A stretch of 64,000 nt of DNA from Acanthosepion pharaonis (GCA_903632075.3 CAHIKZ030005579.1:253501-317500), one strand, 5' to 3'; positions 41,866 to 56,734 are shown, counted from the first letter of the stretch. Notes: generated by a model not told the origin, from the sequence alone. A program made the numbers and translations.

Positions 41866-42089
41866 TGAAAGACACTCATATATATATATATATATAGTAG
41901 AAACTTTATTATCCGATTTAACTAGTAGATTATTCATTTGGACACGTTTCTTTCCAAATATTTATTGAATTTAAAAAGACAATAGGAAACGCGTGATTAT
42001 TCAGACTTTTCCTATTTTCATTTCCAATCATATATATATTATATATATTATATTATATATGATATAGAGAGAAAGATCTAGAGAGAGAG

Positions 42090-45000
42090 ATTTGGACTAG
42101 AAATAATATTATCAGCAATTAGACCAGTTTTCCATTATTATTGTCATTTTTATTCATATATATATATATATATATATATCCTGTAATATTATATATATAT
42201 AATGTTTCTTTTATCTTATATACATATATATATATATAGAGATAAATGATTATGCATTATGAATCATCTTCATTAATAGATCTTTTCATGTATATATATG
42301 TTCTTATCTCAAATATTGTCAAAATGATCCATCCTTTCCATCCTAGTTCATACTAACTTAAAAGGAACTTTTTTAGTGTATGTAACGAATTTTTGTTTTT
42401 TGTTTTATTTTTGGGAAATATTAACACTTTTCTTCTTTTTCAAACATTGTAGATATTACTATGATTTTCATTTCTTTTTTTCCAGTCCCAATTTCCACTA
42501 AACTTTTTTTGACGAATTTTTTAATGGCACCATTATTATGGACTAGGATTTCTTTATATCTTCATTTCAATTTGCGTTTCCATATTTATTAATTTGAATA
42601 ATATTATATGACTTTTTATTATATATATATATTCATATATATATAAAATCGCCTGAATATATATATATCGGTAACGAATCTCCTAAATTTTATTAGATAT
42701 CTATTATTCATTTTTATTTTTTATCGTGTATTCAGCGCTTTCATTATTGTTTTCTGCAATTTTAATTAGTCATTGCATTTTATATAACCTATTAGGATTG
42801 TAATTTATTTCCTAGTTATCTATCTATCTTTTCATTTGGGTAAATCATGTTCATTCCATCTGGTTTCTAGTAGTAACGAGAAGAGTTTAATCTGAAATTT
42901 TTTAGATGAACATTGTAGCATTATTCATTTTAGAACTGGATTTCATCTTACTAATGCGAATTTGGGTTTTAGTAATATTATCTGAAATTTTGATTAGATG
43001 AAGCATTGTTTTTCATTTTGGACTAGATTTCTTTCATCTTCATTTCAATTGCTTTATTTCCATTAGTAGTATTAGTAGTAGTAAATTATCTGCAATTTTC
43101 ATTAGATGAAGCATTGTTTCGTATTATTCATAGGATTTCATCTTCATTTCAATTTTTCCTCTAGTGGTATTAAGTATTTAAATTTTCTAGATTTATTATT
43201 CATTTTGGACTAGGATTTCTTTCATCTTCATTTCAATTGCTTTATTCCACTAGTAGTATTAGTAGTAGTAATATTGATGAATTTTCATTAGATGAAGCAT
43301 TGTCAAGCATTATTTTTTAGACTAGTTTTCTTTCATCTTCATTTCAATTGCTTTTTTCCACTAGTTATTAGTAGTTCTTTTATCTGCAATTTTCATTAGA
43401 TGAAGACCATTATTCATTTTGGACTAGGATTTCTTTCATCTTCATTTCCTTTATTTCCACTAGTAGTATTAGTAGTTTAATATTATCTGAAATTTTCATT
43501 AGATTAATTTAAAAATTATTCATTTTGGACTAGGATTTCTTTCATCTTCATTTCAAATTGCTTTATTTCCACTAGTAGTATTAGTAGTAGTAATATTATC
43601 TGCAATTTTCATTAGATGAAGCATTGTCAAGCATTATTCATTTTGGACTAGGATTTTTTTCATCTTCATTTCAATTGCTTTATTTCCACTAGTAGTATTA
43701 AGTAATATTATCTGCAATTTTCATTAGATGAAGCATTGTCAAGCATTATTCATTTTGGACTAGATTTCTTTCATCTTCATTTCAATTGCTTTATTTCCAC
43801 TAGTAGTATTAGTAGTAGTAATATTATCTGAAATTTTCATTAGATGAAGCATTGTCAAGCATTATTCATTTTGGACTAGGATTTCTTTCATCTTCATTTA
43901 ATTGCTTTATTTCCACTAGTAGTATTAGTAGTAGTAATATTATCTGCAATTTTGATTAGATGAAGCATTTCAACATTATTCATTTTGGACTAGGATTTTC
44001 TTTCATCTTCATTTCAATTGCTTTATTTCCACTAGTAGTATTAGTAGTAGTAATATTATCTGAAATTTTGATTAGATGAAGCATGTTGTCAAGCATTATT
44101 CATTTTGGACTAGGATTTCTTTCATCTTCATTTCAATTGCTTTTATTTCCACTAGTAGTATTAGTAGTAGTAATATTATCTGCAATTTTCATTAGATGAA
44201 GCATTGTCAAGCATTATTCATTTTGTTTTCTGGATTTCTTTCATCTTCATTTCAATTGCTTTATTTCCACTAGTAGTATTAGTAGTAGTAATATTATCTG
44301 CAATTTTCATTAGATGAAGCATTGTCCATTATTCATTTTGGACTAGGATTTCTTTCATCTTCATTTCAATTGTTTTATTTCCACTAGTAGTATTAGTAGT
44401 AGTAATATTATCTGCAATTTTCATTAGATGAAGCATTGTCAAGCATTATTCATTTTGGACTGATTTCTTTCATCTTCATTTTCAATTGCTTTATTTCCAC
44501 TAGTAGTATTAGTAGTAGTAATATTATCTGCAATTTTCATTAGATGAAGCATTGTCACATTATTCATTTTGGACTAGGATTTCTTTCATCTTCATTTCAA
44601 TTGCTTTATTTCCACTAGTAGTATTAGTAGTAGTAATATTATCTGAAATTTTCATTAGATGAAGCATTGTCAAGCATTATTCATTTTGGACTAGGATTTC
44701 TTTCATCTTCATTTCAATTGCTTTATTTCCACTAGTAGTATTAGTAGTAGTAATATTATCTGAAATTTTCATTAGATGAAGCATTGTCAAGCATTATTCA
44801 TTTTGGACTAGGTTTCTTTCATCTTCATTTCAATTTGCTTTATTTCCACTAGTAGTATTAGTAGTAGTAATATTATCTGCAATTTTCATTAGATGAAGCA
44901 TTGTCAAGCATTATTCATTTTGGACTAGGATTTCTTTCATCTTCATTTCAATTGCTTTATTTCCACTAGTAGTATTAGTAGTAGTAATATTATCTGAAAT

Positions 45001-48000
45001 TTTCATTAGATGAAGCATTGTCAAGCATTATTCATTTTGGACTAGGATTTCTTTCATCTTCATTTCAATTGCTTTATTTCCACTAGTAGTATTAGTAGTA
45101 GTAATATTATCTGAAATTTTGATTAGATGAAGCATTGTCAACATTATTCATTTTGGACTAGGATTTCTTTTCATCTTCAATTTGCTTTATTTCCACTAGT
45201 AGTATTAGTAGTAGTAATATTATCTGCAATTTTGATTAGATGAAGCATTGTCAAGCATTATTCATTTTGGACTAGGATTTCTTTCATCTTCATTTCATTT
45301 GCTTTATTTCCGCTAGTAGTATTAGTAGTAGTAATATTATCTGCAATTTTCATTAGATGAAGCATTGTCAAGCATTATTCATTTTGGACTAGGATTTCTT
45401 TCATCTTCATTTCAATTGCTTTATTTCCACTAGTAGTATTAGTAGTAGTAATATTATCTGGAATTTTCATTAGATGAAGCATTGTCAAGCATTATTCATT
45501 TTGGACTGATTTTCATCTTCATTTCAATTTGCTTTATTTCCACTAGTAGTATTAGTAGTAGTAATATTATCTGAAATTTTCATTAGATGAAGCATTGTCA
45601 AGCATTATTCATTTTGGACTAGATTTCTTTCATCTTCATTTCAATTGCTTTATTTCCACTAGTAGTATTAGTAGTAGTAATATTATCTGCAATTTTCATT
45701 AGATGAAGCATTGTCAAACATTATTCATTTTGGACTAGGATTTCTTTCATCTTCATTTCAATTGCTTTATTTCCACTAGTAGTATTAGTAGTAGTAATAT
45801 TATCTGCAATTTTCATTAGATGAAGCATTGTCAAGCATTATTCATTTTGGACTAGGATTTCTTTCATCTTCATTTCAATTGCTTTATTTCCACTAGTAGT
45901 ATTAGTAGTAGTAATATTATCTGCAATTTTCATTAGATGAAGCATTGTCAAGCATTATTCATTTTGGACTAGGATTTCTTTCATCTTCATTTCAATTGCT
46001 TTATTTCCACTAGTAGTATTAGTAGTAGTAATATTATCTGCAATTTTCATTAGATGAAGCATTGTCAAGCATTATTCATTTTGGACTAGGATTTCTTTCA
46101 TCTTCATTTCAATTGCTTTATTTCCACTAGTAGTATTAGTAGTAGTAATATTATCTGAAATTTTCATTCATTATTCATTTTGGACTAGGATTTCTTTCAT
46201 CTTCATTTCAATTGCTTTTATTTCCACTAGTAGTATTAGTAGTAGTAATATTATCTGCAATTTTCATTAGATGAAGCATTGTCAAGCATTATTCATTTTG
46301 GACTAGGATTTCTTTCATCTTCATTTCAATTTGTTTTATTTCCACTAGTAATATTATCTGCAATTTTCATTAGATGAAGCATTGTCAAGCATTATTCATT
46401 TTGGTAATCTTATTATCTAATATTATCTTTTCATTAGATGAAGCATTGTCAAGCATTATTCATTTTGGACTAGGATTTCTTTCATCTTCATTTCAATTGC
46501 TTTATTTCCACTAGTAGTATTAGTAGTAGTAATATTATCTGCAATTTTCATTAGATGAAGCATTGTCAAGCATTATTCATTTTGGACTAGGATTTCTTTC
46601 ATCTTCATTTCAATTTGCTTTATTTCCACTAGTAGTATTAGTAGTAGTAATATTATCTGCAATTTTCATTAGATGAAGCATTGTCAAGCATTATTCATTT
46701 TGGACTAGGATTTCTTTCATCTTCATTTCAATTGCTTTATTTCCACTAGTAGTATTAGTAGTAGTAATATTATCTGCAATTTTCATTAGATGAAGCATTG
46801 TCGACTAGGATTTCTTTTTATTCATTTTGGAGTAGTAGTAATATTATCTGAAATTTTCATTAGATGAAGCATTGTCAAACATTATTCATTTTTCTAGTTT
46901 TTCATCTTCATTTCAATTGCTTTATTTCCACTAGTAGTATTAGTAGTAGTAATATTATCTGAAATTTTCATTAGATCATTGTCAAGCATTATTCATTTTG
47001 GACATTTCATCTTCATTTCAATTGCTTTATTTCCACTAGTAGTATTAGTAGTAGTAATATTATCTGAAATTTTCATTAGATGAAGCATTGTCAAGCATTA
47101 TTCATTTTGGACTAGGATTTCTTTCATCTTCATTTCAATTGCTTTATTTCCACTAGTAGTATTAGTAGTAGTAATATTATCTGAAATTTTCATTAGATGA
47201 AGCATTGTCAAGCATTATTCATTTTGGACTAGGATTTCTTTCATCTTCATTTCAATTGCTTTATTTCCACTAGTAGTATTAGTAGTAGTAATATTATCTG
47301 AAATTTTCATTAGATGAAGCATTGTCAAGCATTATTCATTTTGGACTAGGATTTCTTTCATCTTCATTTCAATTGCTTTATTTCCACTAGTAGTATTAGT
47401 AGTAGTAATATTATCTGAAATTTTCATTAGATGAAGCATTGTCAAGCATTATTCATTTTGGACTAGGATTTCTTTCATCTTCATTTCAATTGCTTTATTT
47501 CCACTAGTAGTATTAGTAGTAGTAATATTATCTGAAATTTTCATTAGATGAAGCATTGTCAAGCATTATTCATTTTGGACTAGGATTTCTTTCATCTTCA
47601 TTTCAATTGCTTTATTTCCACTAGTAGTATTAGTAGTAGTAATATTATCTGAAATTTTCATTAGATGAAGCATTGTCAAGCATTATTCATTTTGGACTAG
47701 GATTTCTTTCATCTTCATTTCAATTGCTTTATTTCCACTAGTAGTATTAGTAGTAGTAATATTATCTGAAATTTTCATTAGATGAAGCATTGTCAAGCAT
47801 TATTCATTTTGGACTAGGATTTCTTTCATCTTCATTTCAATTGCTTTATTTCCACTAGTAGTATTAGTAGTAGTAATATTATCTGAAATTTTCATTAGAT
47901 GAAGCATTGTCAAGCATTATTCATTTTGGACTAGGATTTCTTTTCATCTTCATTTCAATTGCTTTATTTCCACTAGTAGTATTAGTAGTAGTAATATTAT

Positions 48001-51000
48001 CTGAAATTTTCATTAGATGAAGCATTGTCAAGCATTATTCATTTTGGACTAGGATTTCTTTCATCTTCATTTCAATTGCTTTATTTCCACTAGTAGTATT
48101 AGTAGTAGTAATATTATCTGAAATTTTCATTAGATGAAGATTTTTCATTGTCAAGCATTATTCATTTTTGGACTAGATTTCTTTCATCTTCATTTCAATT
48201 TGCTTTTATTTCCACTAGTAGTATTAGTAGTAGTAATATTATTCAATTTTGATTAGATGAAGCACATTATTCATTTTGGACTAGGATTTCTTTCATCTTC
48301 ATTTCAATTGCTTTATTTCCACTAGTAGTATTAGTAGTAGTAATATTATCTGCAATTTTCATTAGATGAAGCATTGTCAAGCATTATTCATTTTGGACTA
48401 GGATTTCTTTCATCTTCATTTCAATTGCTTTATTTCCACTAGTAGTATTAGTAGTAGTAATATTATCTGCAATTTTCATTAGATGAAGCATTGTCAAGCA
48501 TTATTCATTTTGGACTAGGATTTCTTTCATCTTCATTTCAATTGCTTTATTTCCACTAGTAGTATTAGTAGTAGTAATATTATCTGCAATTTTCATTAGA
48601 TGAAGCATTGTCAAGCATTATTCATTTTGGACTAGGATTTCTTTCATCTTCATTTCAATTTGCTTTATTTCCACTAGTAGTATTAGTAGTAGTAATATTA
48701 TCTGCAATTTTCATTAGATCATTATTATTCATTTTGGAAGGATTTTTTTCATCTTCATTTCAATTGCTTTATTTCCACTAGTTTTGTAGTAGTAATATTA
48801 TCTGAAATTTTCATTAGATCATTGTCATTATTCATTTTGGACTAGGATTTCTTTTCATCTTCATTTCAATTTGCTTTATTTCCACTAGTAGTATTAGTAG
48901 TAGTAATATTATCTGCAATTTTCATTAGATGAAGCATTGTCAAGCATTATTCATTTTGGACTAGGATTTTTTTCATCTTCATTTCAATTGCTTTATTTCC
49001 ACTAGTAGTATTAGTAGTAGTAATATTATCTGAAATTTTCATTAGATGAAGCATTGTCAAGCATTATTCATTTTGGACTAGGATTTCTTTCATCTTCATT
49101 TCAATTGCTTTATTTCCACTAGTAGTATTAGTAGTAGTAATATTATCTGAAATTTTCATTAGATGAAGCATTGTCAAGCATTATTCATTTTGGACTAGGA
49201 TTTCTTTCATCTTCATTTCAATTGCTTTATTTCCACTAGTAGTATTAGTAGTAGTAATATTATCTGAAATTTTCATTAGATGAAGCATTGTCAAGCATTA
49301 TTCATTTTGGACTAGGATTTCTTTCATCTTCATTTCAATTGCTTTATTTCCACTAGTAGTATTAGTAGTAGTAATATTATCTGCAATTTTCATTAGATGA
49401 AGCATTGTCAATCATTATTCATTTTTGATTTCTTTCATCTTCATTTCAATTGCTTTATTTCCACTAGTAGTATTAGTAGTAGTAATATTATCTGAAATTT
49501 TATTCATTTTGGACTAGGATTTCTTTCATCTTCATTTCAATTTGCTTTATTTCCACTAGTAGTATTAGTAGTAGTAATATTATCTGCAATTTTCATTAGA
49601 TGAAGCATTGTCAAGCATTATTCATTTTGGACTAGGATTTCTTTCATCTTCATTTCAATTTGCTTTATTTCCACTAGTAGTATTAGTAGTAGTAATATTA
49701 TCTGAAATTTTCATTAGATGAAGCATTGTCAATCATTATTCATTTTTATTTCTTTTTTGGACTAGTATTAGTAGTAGTAATATTTCTGAAATTTTCATTA
49801 GATCATTTCATTTTCATTTTGGACTAGGATTTTTCATTTCCACTAGTAGTATTAGTAGTAGTAATATTATCTGAAATTTTCATTAGATGAAGCATTTCAA
49901 GCATTATTCATTTTGGACTAAGATTTCTTTCATCTTTTTCAATTGCTTTATTTATTAGTATTTAGTAGTAATATTATCTGAAATTTTCATTAGATTTCAT
50001 TGTCAAGCATTATTCATTTTGGACTAGGATTTCTTTCATCTTCATTTCAATTGCTTTATTTCCACTAGTAGTATTAGTAGTAGTAATATTATCTGAAATT
50101 TTCATTAGATGAAGCATTGTCAAGCATTATTCATTTTGGACTAGGATTTCTTTCATCTTCATTTCAATTGCTTTATTTCCACTAGTAGTATTAGTAGTAG
50201 TAATATTATCTGAAATTTTCATTAGATGAAGCATTGTCAATCATTATTCATTTTGGACTAGGATTTTTTCATCTTCATTTTCAATTCTTTATTAGTATTA
50301 TAGTAGTAATATTATCTGAAATTTTCATTAGATGAAGCATTGTCTTCATTATTCATTTTGGATTGCTTTATTTCATCTTCTAGTAGTTTTATTTTAGTAG
50401 TATTAGTAGTAGTAATATTATCTGAAATTTTCATTAGATGAAGCATTGTCAAGCATTATTCATTTTGGACTAGGATTTCTTTCATCTTCATTTCAATTGC
50501 TTTATTTCCACTAGTAGTATTAGTAGTAGTAATATTATCTGAAATTTTCATTAGATGAAGCATTGTCAAGCATTATTCATTTTGGACTAGGTTTCTTTCA
50601 TCTTCATTTCAATTGCTTTATTTCCACTAGTAGTATTAGTAGTAGTAATATTATCTGAAATTTTCATTAGATGAAGCATTGTCAAGCATTATTCATTTTG
50701 GACTAGGATTTCTTTCATCTTCATTTCAATTGCTTTATTTCCACTAGTAGTATTAGTAGTAGTAATATTATTTTCATTAGCAATTTTGCATTATTCAGAT
50801 GATTTCTTTCATCTTCATTTCAATTGCTTTATTTCCACTAGTAGTATTAGTAGTAGTAATATTATCTGAAATTTTCATTTGGATTGTCAAGCATTATTCA
50901 TTTTTAGGTTTCTTTCATCTTCATTTCAATTGCTTTATTTCCACTAGTAGTATTAGTAGTAGTAATATTATCTGCAATTTTGATTAGATGAAACATTGTC

Positions 51001-54000
51001 AAGCATTATTCATTTTGGACTAGGATTTCTTTTATCTTCATATTAATTGCTTTATTTCCACTAGTAGTATTAGTAGTAGTAATATTATCTGAAATTTTCA
51101 TTAGATGAAGCATTGTCAAGCATTATTCATTTTGGACTAGGATTTCTTTTCATCTTCATTTCAATTGCTTTATTTCCACTAGTAGTATTAGTAGTAGTAA
51201 TATTATCTGAAATTTTCATTAGATGAAGCATTGTCAAGCATTATTCATTTTGGACTAGGATTTCTTTCATCTTCATTTCAATTGCTTTATTTCCACTAGT
51301 AGTATTAGTAGTAGTAATATTATCTGAAATTTTCATTAGATGAAATTGTCAAGCATTATTCATTTTGGACTAGGATTTCTTTCATCTTCATTTCAATTGC
51401 TTTTATTTCCACTAGTAGTATTAGTAGTAGTAATATTATCTGAAATTTTCATTAGATGAAGCATTGTCAAGCATTATTCATTTTGGACTAGGATTTCTTT
51501 CATCTTCATTTCAATTGCTTTATTTCCACTAGTAGTATTAGTAGTAGTAATATTATCTGAAATTTTCATTAGATGAAGCATTGTCAAGCATTATTCATTT
51601 TGGACTAGGATTTCTTTCATCTTCATTTCAATTGCTTTATTTCCACTAGTAGTATTAGTAGTAGTAATATTATCTGAAATTTTCATTAGATGAAGCATTG
51701 TCAAGCATTATTCATTTTGGACTAGGATTTCTTTCATCTTCATTTCAATTGCTTTATTTCCACTAGTAGTATTAGTAGTAGTAATATTATCTGAAATTTT
51801 CATTAGATGAAGCATTGTCAAGCATTATTCATTTTGGACTAGGATTTCTTTCATCTTCATTTCAATTGCTTTATTTCCACTAGTAGTATTAGTAGTAGTA
51901 ATATTATCTGAAATTTTCATTAGATGAAGCATTATTCATTTTGGACTAGGATTTCTTTCATCTTCATTTCAATTGTTTTATTTCCATTTAGTATTAGTAG
52001 TAGTAATATTATTGAAATTTTCATTAGATGAAGCATTGTCAAACATTATTCATTTGGACTTTATTTCTTCATTTCAATTGCTTTATTTCCACTAGTAGTA
52101 TTAGTAGTAGTAATATTATCTGAAATTTTCATTAGATGAAGCATTATTCATTTTGATTTCTTTTCATCTTCATTTATTCATTTTAGTAGTATTAGTAGTA
52201 GTAATATTATCTGAAATTTTCATTAGATGAAGCATTGTCAATCATTATTCATTTTCAATTTCATCTTCATTTCAATTGCTTTATTTCCACTAGTAGTATT
52301 AGTAGTAGTAATATTATCTGCAATTTTCATTAGATGATTGTCAAGCATTATTCATTTTGGACTAGGATTTCTTTCATCTTCATTTCAATTGCTTTATTTC
52401 CACTAGTAGTATTAGTAGTAGTAATATTATCTGAAATTTTCATTAGATCATTGTCAAATTATTCATTTTGGACTAGGATTTCTTTCATCTTCATTTCAAT
52501 TGCTTTATTTCCACTAGTAGTATTAGTAGTAGTAATATTATCTGAAATTTTCATTAGATTCATTGTTGGATTTTCATCTTCATTTCAATTGCTTTATTTC
52601 CACTAGTAGTATTAGTAGTAGTAATATTATCTGAAATTTTCATTAGATGAAGCATTGTCATCTTCATTTGGACAATTCATCTTCATTTTATTTCCACTAG
52701 TAGTATTAGTAGTAGTAATATTATCTGAAATTTTCATTAGATGAAGCATTGTCAAGCATTATTCATTTTGGACTAGGATTTCTTTCATCTTCATTTCAAT
52801 TGCTTTATTTCCACTAGTAGTATTAGTAGTAGTAATATTATCTGAAATTTTCATTAGATGAAGCATTGTCAAGCATTATTCATTTTGGACTAGGATTTCT
52901 TTATCTTCATTTTTGATTTCCACTAGTAGTATTTAGTTCTATTATCTGAAATTTTCATTAGATTCATTTCATTTTGGAATTTCTTTATTTCATTTCAACT
53001 TTATTTCCACTAGTAGTATTAGTAGTAGTAATATTATCTGAAATTTTCATTAGATGAAGCATTGTCAAGCATTATTCATTTTGGACTAGGATTTCTTTCA
53101 TCTTCATTTCAATTGCTTTATTTCCACTAGTAGTATTAGTAGTAGTAATATTATCTGCAATTTTGATTAGATGAAGCATTGTCAAGCATTATTCATTTTG
53201 GACTAGGATTTCTTTCATCTTCATTTCAATTGCTTTATTTCCACTAGTAGTATTAGTAGTAGTAATATTATCTGAAATTTTCATTAGATGAAGCATTGTC
53301 AAGCATTATTCATTTTGGACTAGGATTTTCTTTCATCTTCATTTCAATTGCTTTATTTCCACTAGTAGTATTAGTAGTAGTAATATTATCTGAAATTTTC
53401 ATTAGATGAAGCATTGTCAAGCATTATTCATTTTGGACTAGGATTTCTTTCATCTTCATTTCAATTGCTTTATTTCCACTAGTAGTATTAGTAGTAGTAA
53501 TATTATCTGCAATTTTCATTAGATGAAGCATTTCATTATTCATTTTGGACTAGGATTTCTTTCATCTTCATTTCAATTGCTTTATTTCCACTAGTAGTAT
53601 TAGTAGTAGTAATATTATCTGAAATTTTCATTAGATGAAGCATTGTCAAGCATTATTCATTTTGGACTAGGATTTCTTTCATCTTCATTTCAATTCTTTA
53701 TTTCCACTAGTAGTATTAGTAGTAGTAATATTATCTGAAATTTTCATTAGATGAAGCATTATCAAAAGCATTATTCATTTGGACTGCTTTATTTCATTTC
53801 ACACTAGTAGTATTAGTAGTAGAAATTTTATTAGATATTGTCACATTATTAATATTTCTTTATCTTCATTTCAATTGCTTTATTTCCACTAGTAGTATTA
53901 TTAGATTCAAGCATTGTCAAGCATTATTCATTTTGGACTAGGATTTCTTTCATTTTCAATTGCTTTATTTCCACTAGTAGTAGTAGTAGTTTCTTTCAAT

Positions 54001-54560
54001 TTTGATTTCAATTTCATTTCATTTCTTTCATCTTCATTTCAAGCTTAGTATTCCACTAGTAGTAGTAGTATATTATCTGAAATTTTCATTAGATGAAGGA
54101 TTGTCAAGCATTATTCATTTTGGACTAGGATTTTCATCTTCATTTCAATTGCTTTATTTCCACTAGTAGTATTAGTAGTAGTATTATCTGCAATTTTATT
54201 AGATGAAAATTTTGATTAGATGAAGGATTTCTTTCATCTTCTTTTCAATTGCTTTATTTCATTTTGGAGTAATATTATCTGAAATTTTTCATTAGATGAA
54301 GCATTTCAAGCATTATTCATTTTAGACTAGATTTCTTCATTTCATTTCAATTGCTTTATTTCTAGTATTTATTATTATCTGAAATTTATTAGTATTCATT
54401 TTGGACTAATTTCTTTCATCTTCATTTCAATTCTTTGTCTTATTCATTTTTTTAACAGGATTTTTTCGTTTTAATTTCAATGGCTTTAAATCCACTTTTA
54501 GTATTATATGATGCACTATCAACCATTATTATTTTCATTTATTTTTCTATTTATATTCAT
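42090..54560. repeat. 117-bp satellite array, about 12.5 kb
   Basis: The unit, counted from a central copy, is exactly 117 bp: blocks ttttcattagatgaagcatt, gtcaagcattattcattttg, gactaggatttctttcatct, tcatttcaattgctttattt, ccactagtagtattagtagt, agtaatattatctg(a/c)aa. GC is about 27%, with a T-over-A bias on the plus strand (52 T, 33 A per unit by hand count). About 105 units. Both edges (42090-43000 and 53760-54560) are strongly degenerate; the core (for example 47040-48120) is almost perfect. Two main subtypes differ at ctg(a/c)aatttt and cluster in blocks. Open frames inside (50799, 52334) are by-products of the 39-codon period. Confidence 0.97.
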
Positions 54561-55306
54561 TTATTTGCCCCCAAATTTAGTCTTGGTTTGAAGAACAGAT
54601 ATTTAAGGGTTTTTACTGAAACAAATTTTTATGTAAATCATTTTTTTCTGTGGATATTCATTCATCTTAGATGAGTAATGAACCAGATTTAAGTTAAGTG
54701 CACCAAAAAATGGAAATTATTTGTTAAAATAACAGCTTTTTCGTCATTAAGCTACGAAATTATCACAAGAACTTAGAGAGTGGATAGTTTAAAATTCAGG
54801 AACTTCTAATAATATATGCAGACAGAAAATAAAACATACTTTCTCTTTTAGTGAGAGGAGATGAGTGTTAATTCAGCTTTGGAATTACTGAGCAGAAAAT
54901 CAGTAATTGTAATGACGGTGTTTTCATGCTAAATTCTTTGAACAGCGTCTTTTGGCCAATTTCTACCCGCTTCGTTCAGCGACTTCTCTGCTCACGAGGC
55001 ACCAGGCCACGCGTTCTTAATAACAAATGTATAATGACAAAGTCTTACAGAAAACAGTCATATCCAAGAATATCCCAGCAGTCATGAAGCTGTCCACTTG
55101 ACTCGCTGCTCGCTTGCATAATAATGGAGGAAGCGCAAAGTCACGCCTGAACGAAATTTAACGAGATTTGTGGGAACAGTAAATTTCAATAAATGTCAAC
55201 GTAACGCCATTTTAAATTTTCGCATCGATTTTCCGTCGTAACTCTTGCCAAAATAGAAAATAAATGTACTTAGTTTACTATAAAAAACGATAGCGGATAC
55301 CACAAA

Positions 55307-55310
<4 letters not shown>
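54561..55310. other. Nothing recognised
   Basis: Unique-looking flank of the satellite. No element or gene domain seen. Confidence 0.35.
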
Positions 55311-55356
<46 letters not shown>

Positions 55357-55362
55357 CGCGCG
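55311..55362. repeat. (TA)n(TG)n(CG)n microsatellite
   Basis: TA to 55343, TG to about 55356, then a short CG run. Confidence 0.95.
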
Positions 55363-55705
55363 CTTGTTTTACAGAGAGCTTTTATGCAGAGGACATCAAG
55401 GACGACTTAAGAAACGATACAAAGACACAATCAAAGCTAACCTCGACTGGTGCAACATCAGACCAATAGAGTTGAAGGAATATGCTGCCGACCGATCGCA
55501 TTGGCATGCCATTGTACATCAAACATCTGCAAACTTCGAAGAAGTCCGGCGTCAAATATTCACCATTCAAAGAGAACACGCCACTACGCAACTTTGCCAG
55601 TAATCACAACCACTGACAATCGGTTTTTCCACTGCTCCAAACTCCATGTGCGTCAAGACTTTGCTTGCAGAACCAACATTCGAACCACAGATGAATTGTA
55701 AAACA
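55363..55705 (+). pseudogene. LINE C-terminal fragment
   Basis: Plus frame: RELLCRGHQGRLKKRYKDTI, KANLDWCNIRPIELKEYAAD, RSHWHAIVHQTSANFEEVRR; stop, then a shifted frame ITTTDNRFFHCSKLHVRQDF, a decayed finger-like end. Related in layout to 41385-41865 but a different family. Follows a compound microsatellite directly. Confidence 0.75.
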
Positions 55706-55733
55706 AAGTCTGCTGTGGAACCGAAGGCAAGCC

Positions 55734-55736
<3 letters not shown>

Positions 55737-55802
<66 letters not shown>
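55737..55802. repeat. (TA)n microsatellite
   Basis: 66-bp TA tract. Confidence 0.95.
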
Positions 55803-55805
<3 letters not shown>

Positions 55806-55950
55806 ATATATGAATAACAATAGGAAAACTGTAGTTATTGCTGACGCGTTTCGTCCAATGTGGACGGTATTTATTGTAATAAATACAATTATGGCACAAG
55901 GCCGATGAAGGGGAGGGCTTGAGGCTGGTCTTCACTAACTATCCTATACC
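55803..55950 (+). repeat. PLE-type terminus
   Basis: Contains aataggaaaactgtagttat, tgctgacgcgtttcgtccaa, also seen at 56885 and (inverted) 57130. Abuts (TA)n. Confidence 0.6.
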
Positions 55951-56390
55951 TAGCTAATCCGATTCACGACCCATTCATTCATTACAATTTGCCCATTCAC
56001 CATAAATACTCGTCCGTTACCAATCAATCTTCCATACACCATAATACCGCATCCTCTCAAGGGGGACCTACAAAACGTGCCCCATGCCGTAAAATTTAAT
56101 GATAATAAATACTTAAAAATCTGTGATGAAAAATGAGAGGGGTGGGAATGAACCCCAAAACAAACTAAATATAAATACAAAATAAACTAAACATAACTGA
56201 TGTTAGTAGGGCCTGTCCAACCCTCACAATGAGAGGCCGCTGTATTCTGCCCATTTGGACAAAATCAAGAGGTTCTCTCGCTAAGGAAGTGGAAAAAGGA
56301 GAAAATATACACGAACATGGGAAAGAAAAAACTGACCCAGTCGAGATAAAAAAAGGGGGTCAAAACAAACTGGGGAGGTTGGAAATCTCA
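55951..56390. other. Nothing recognised
   Basis: Mixed sequence; no element identified. Confidence 0.3.
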
Positions 56391-56530
56391 AAGCAAAAAA
56401 CGAATTGAATTTAATTAAAGAACGTAACTAATAATAACAAAAAACAGAATGTTCTTAGTAACTGGAGGAATGTAGAGAATGCTATTTTCATATTGTTAAC
56501 TGAAAATAACGTCAGTTATTGTCGCGTATG
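56391..56530 (-). repeat. PLE-type internal end sequence
   Basis: Contains caaaaaacagaatgttctta, gtaactggagga, aactgaaaataacgtcag: the inverted counterpart of 56985-57085. Confidence 0.55.
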
Positions 56531-56734
56531 GAGAATATTGTCATTATAACTGTGTTGGCGGATTCAACCATTTTCTTTTGATTTTACAATATTGTTGTGT
56601 ATGTTTGTTTGGGAGAGCAGTAAGTTTGTTAAGAAAGGTGAAATAGGGAAAAAGCCTGGCCGTAGATTAATATTTGGGTAATATTCTATGGTGGCACTCT
56701 CTAGAATTTTCCTTCTGAGTGAGTTATTTTCTGT

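Noticed and set aside
50799..52606. Short proteins repeating FIFISIALFPLVVLVVVILS
   Set aside because: By-products of the 117-bp satellite, whose length is a multiple of three; most units carry stops in that frame.
42090..54560. Centromeric satellite
   Set aside because: Length and unit size are compatible, but a single 12.5-kb array in a window full of decayed transposons gives no evidence for centromere function.
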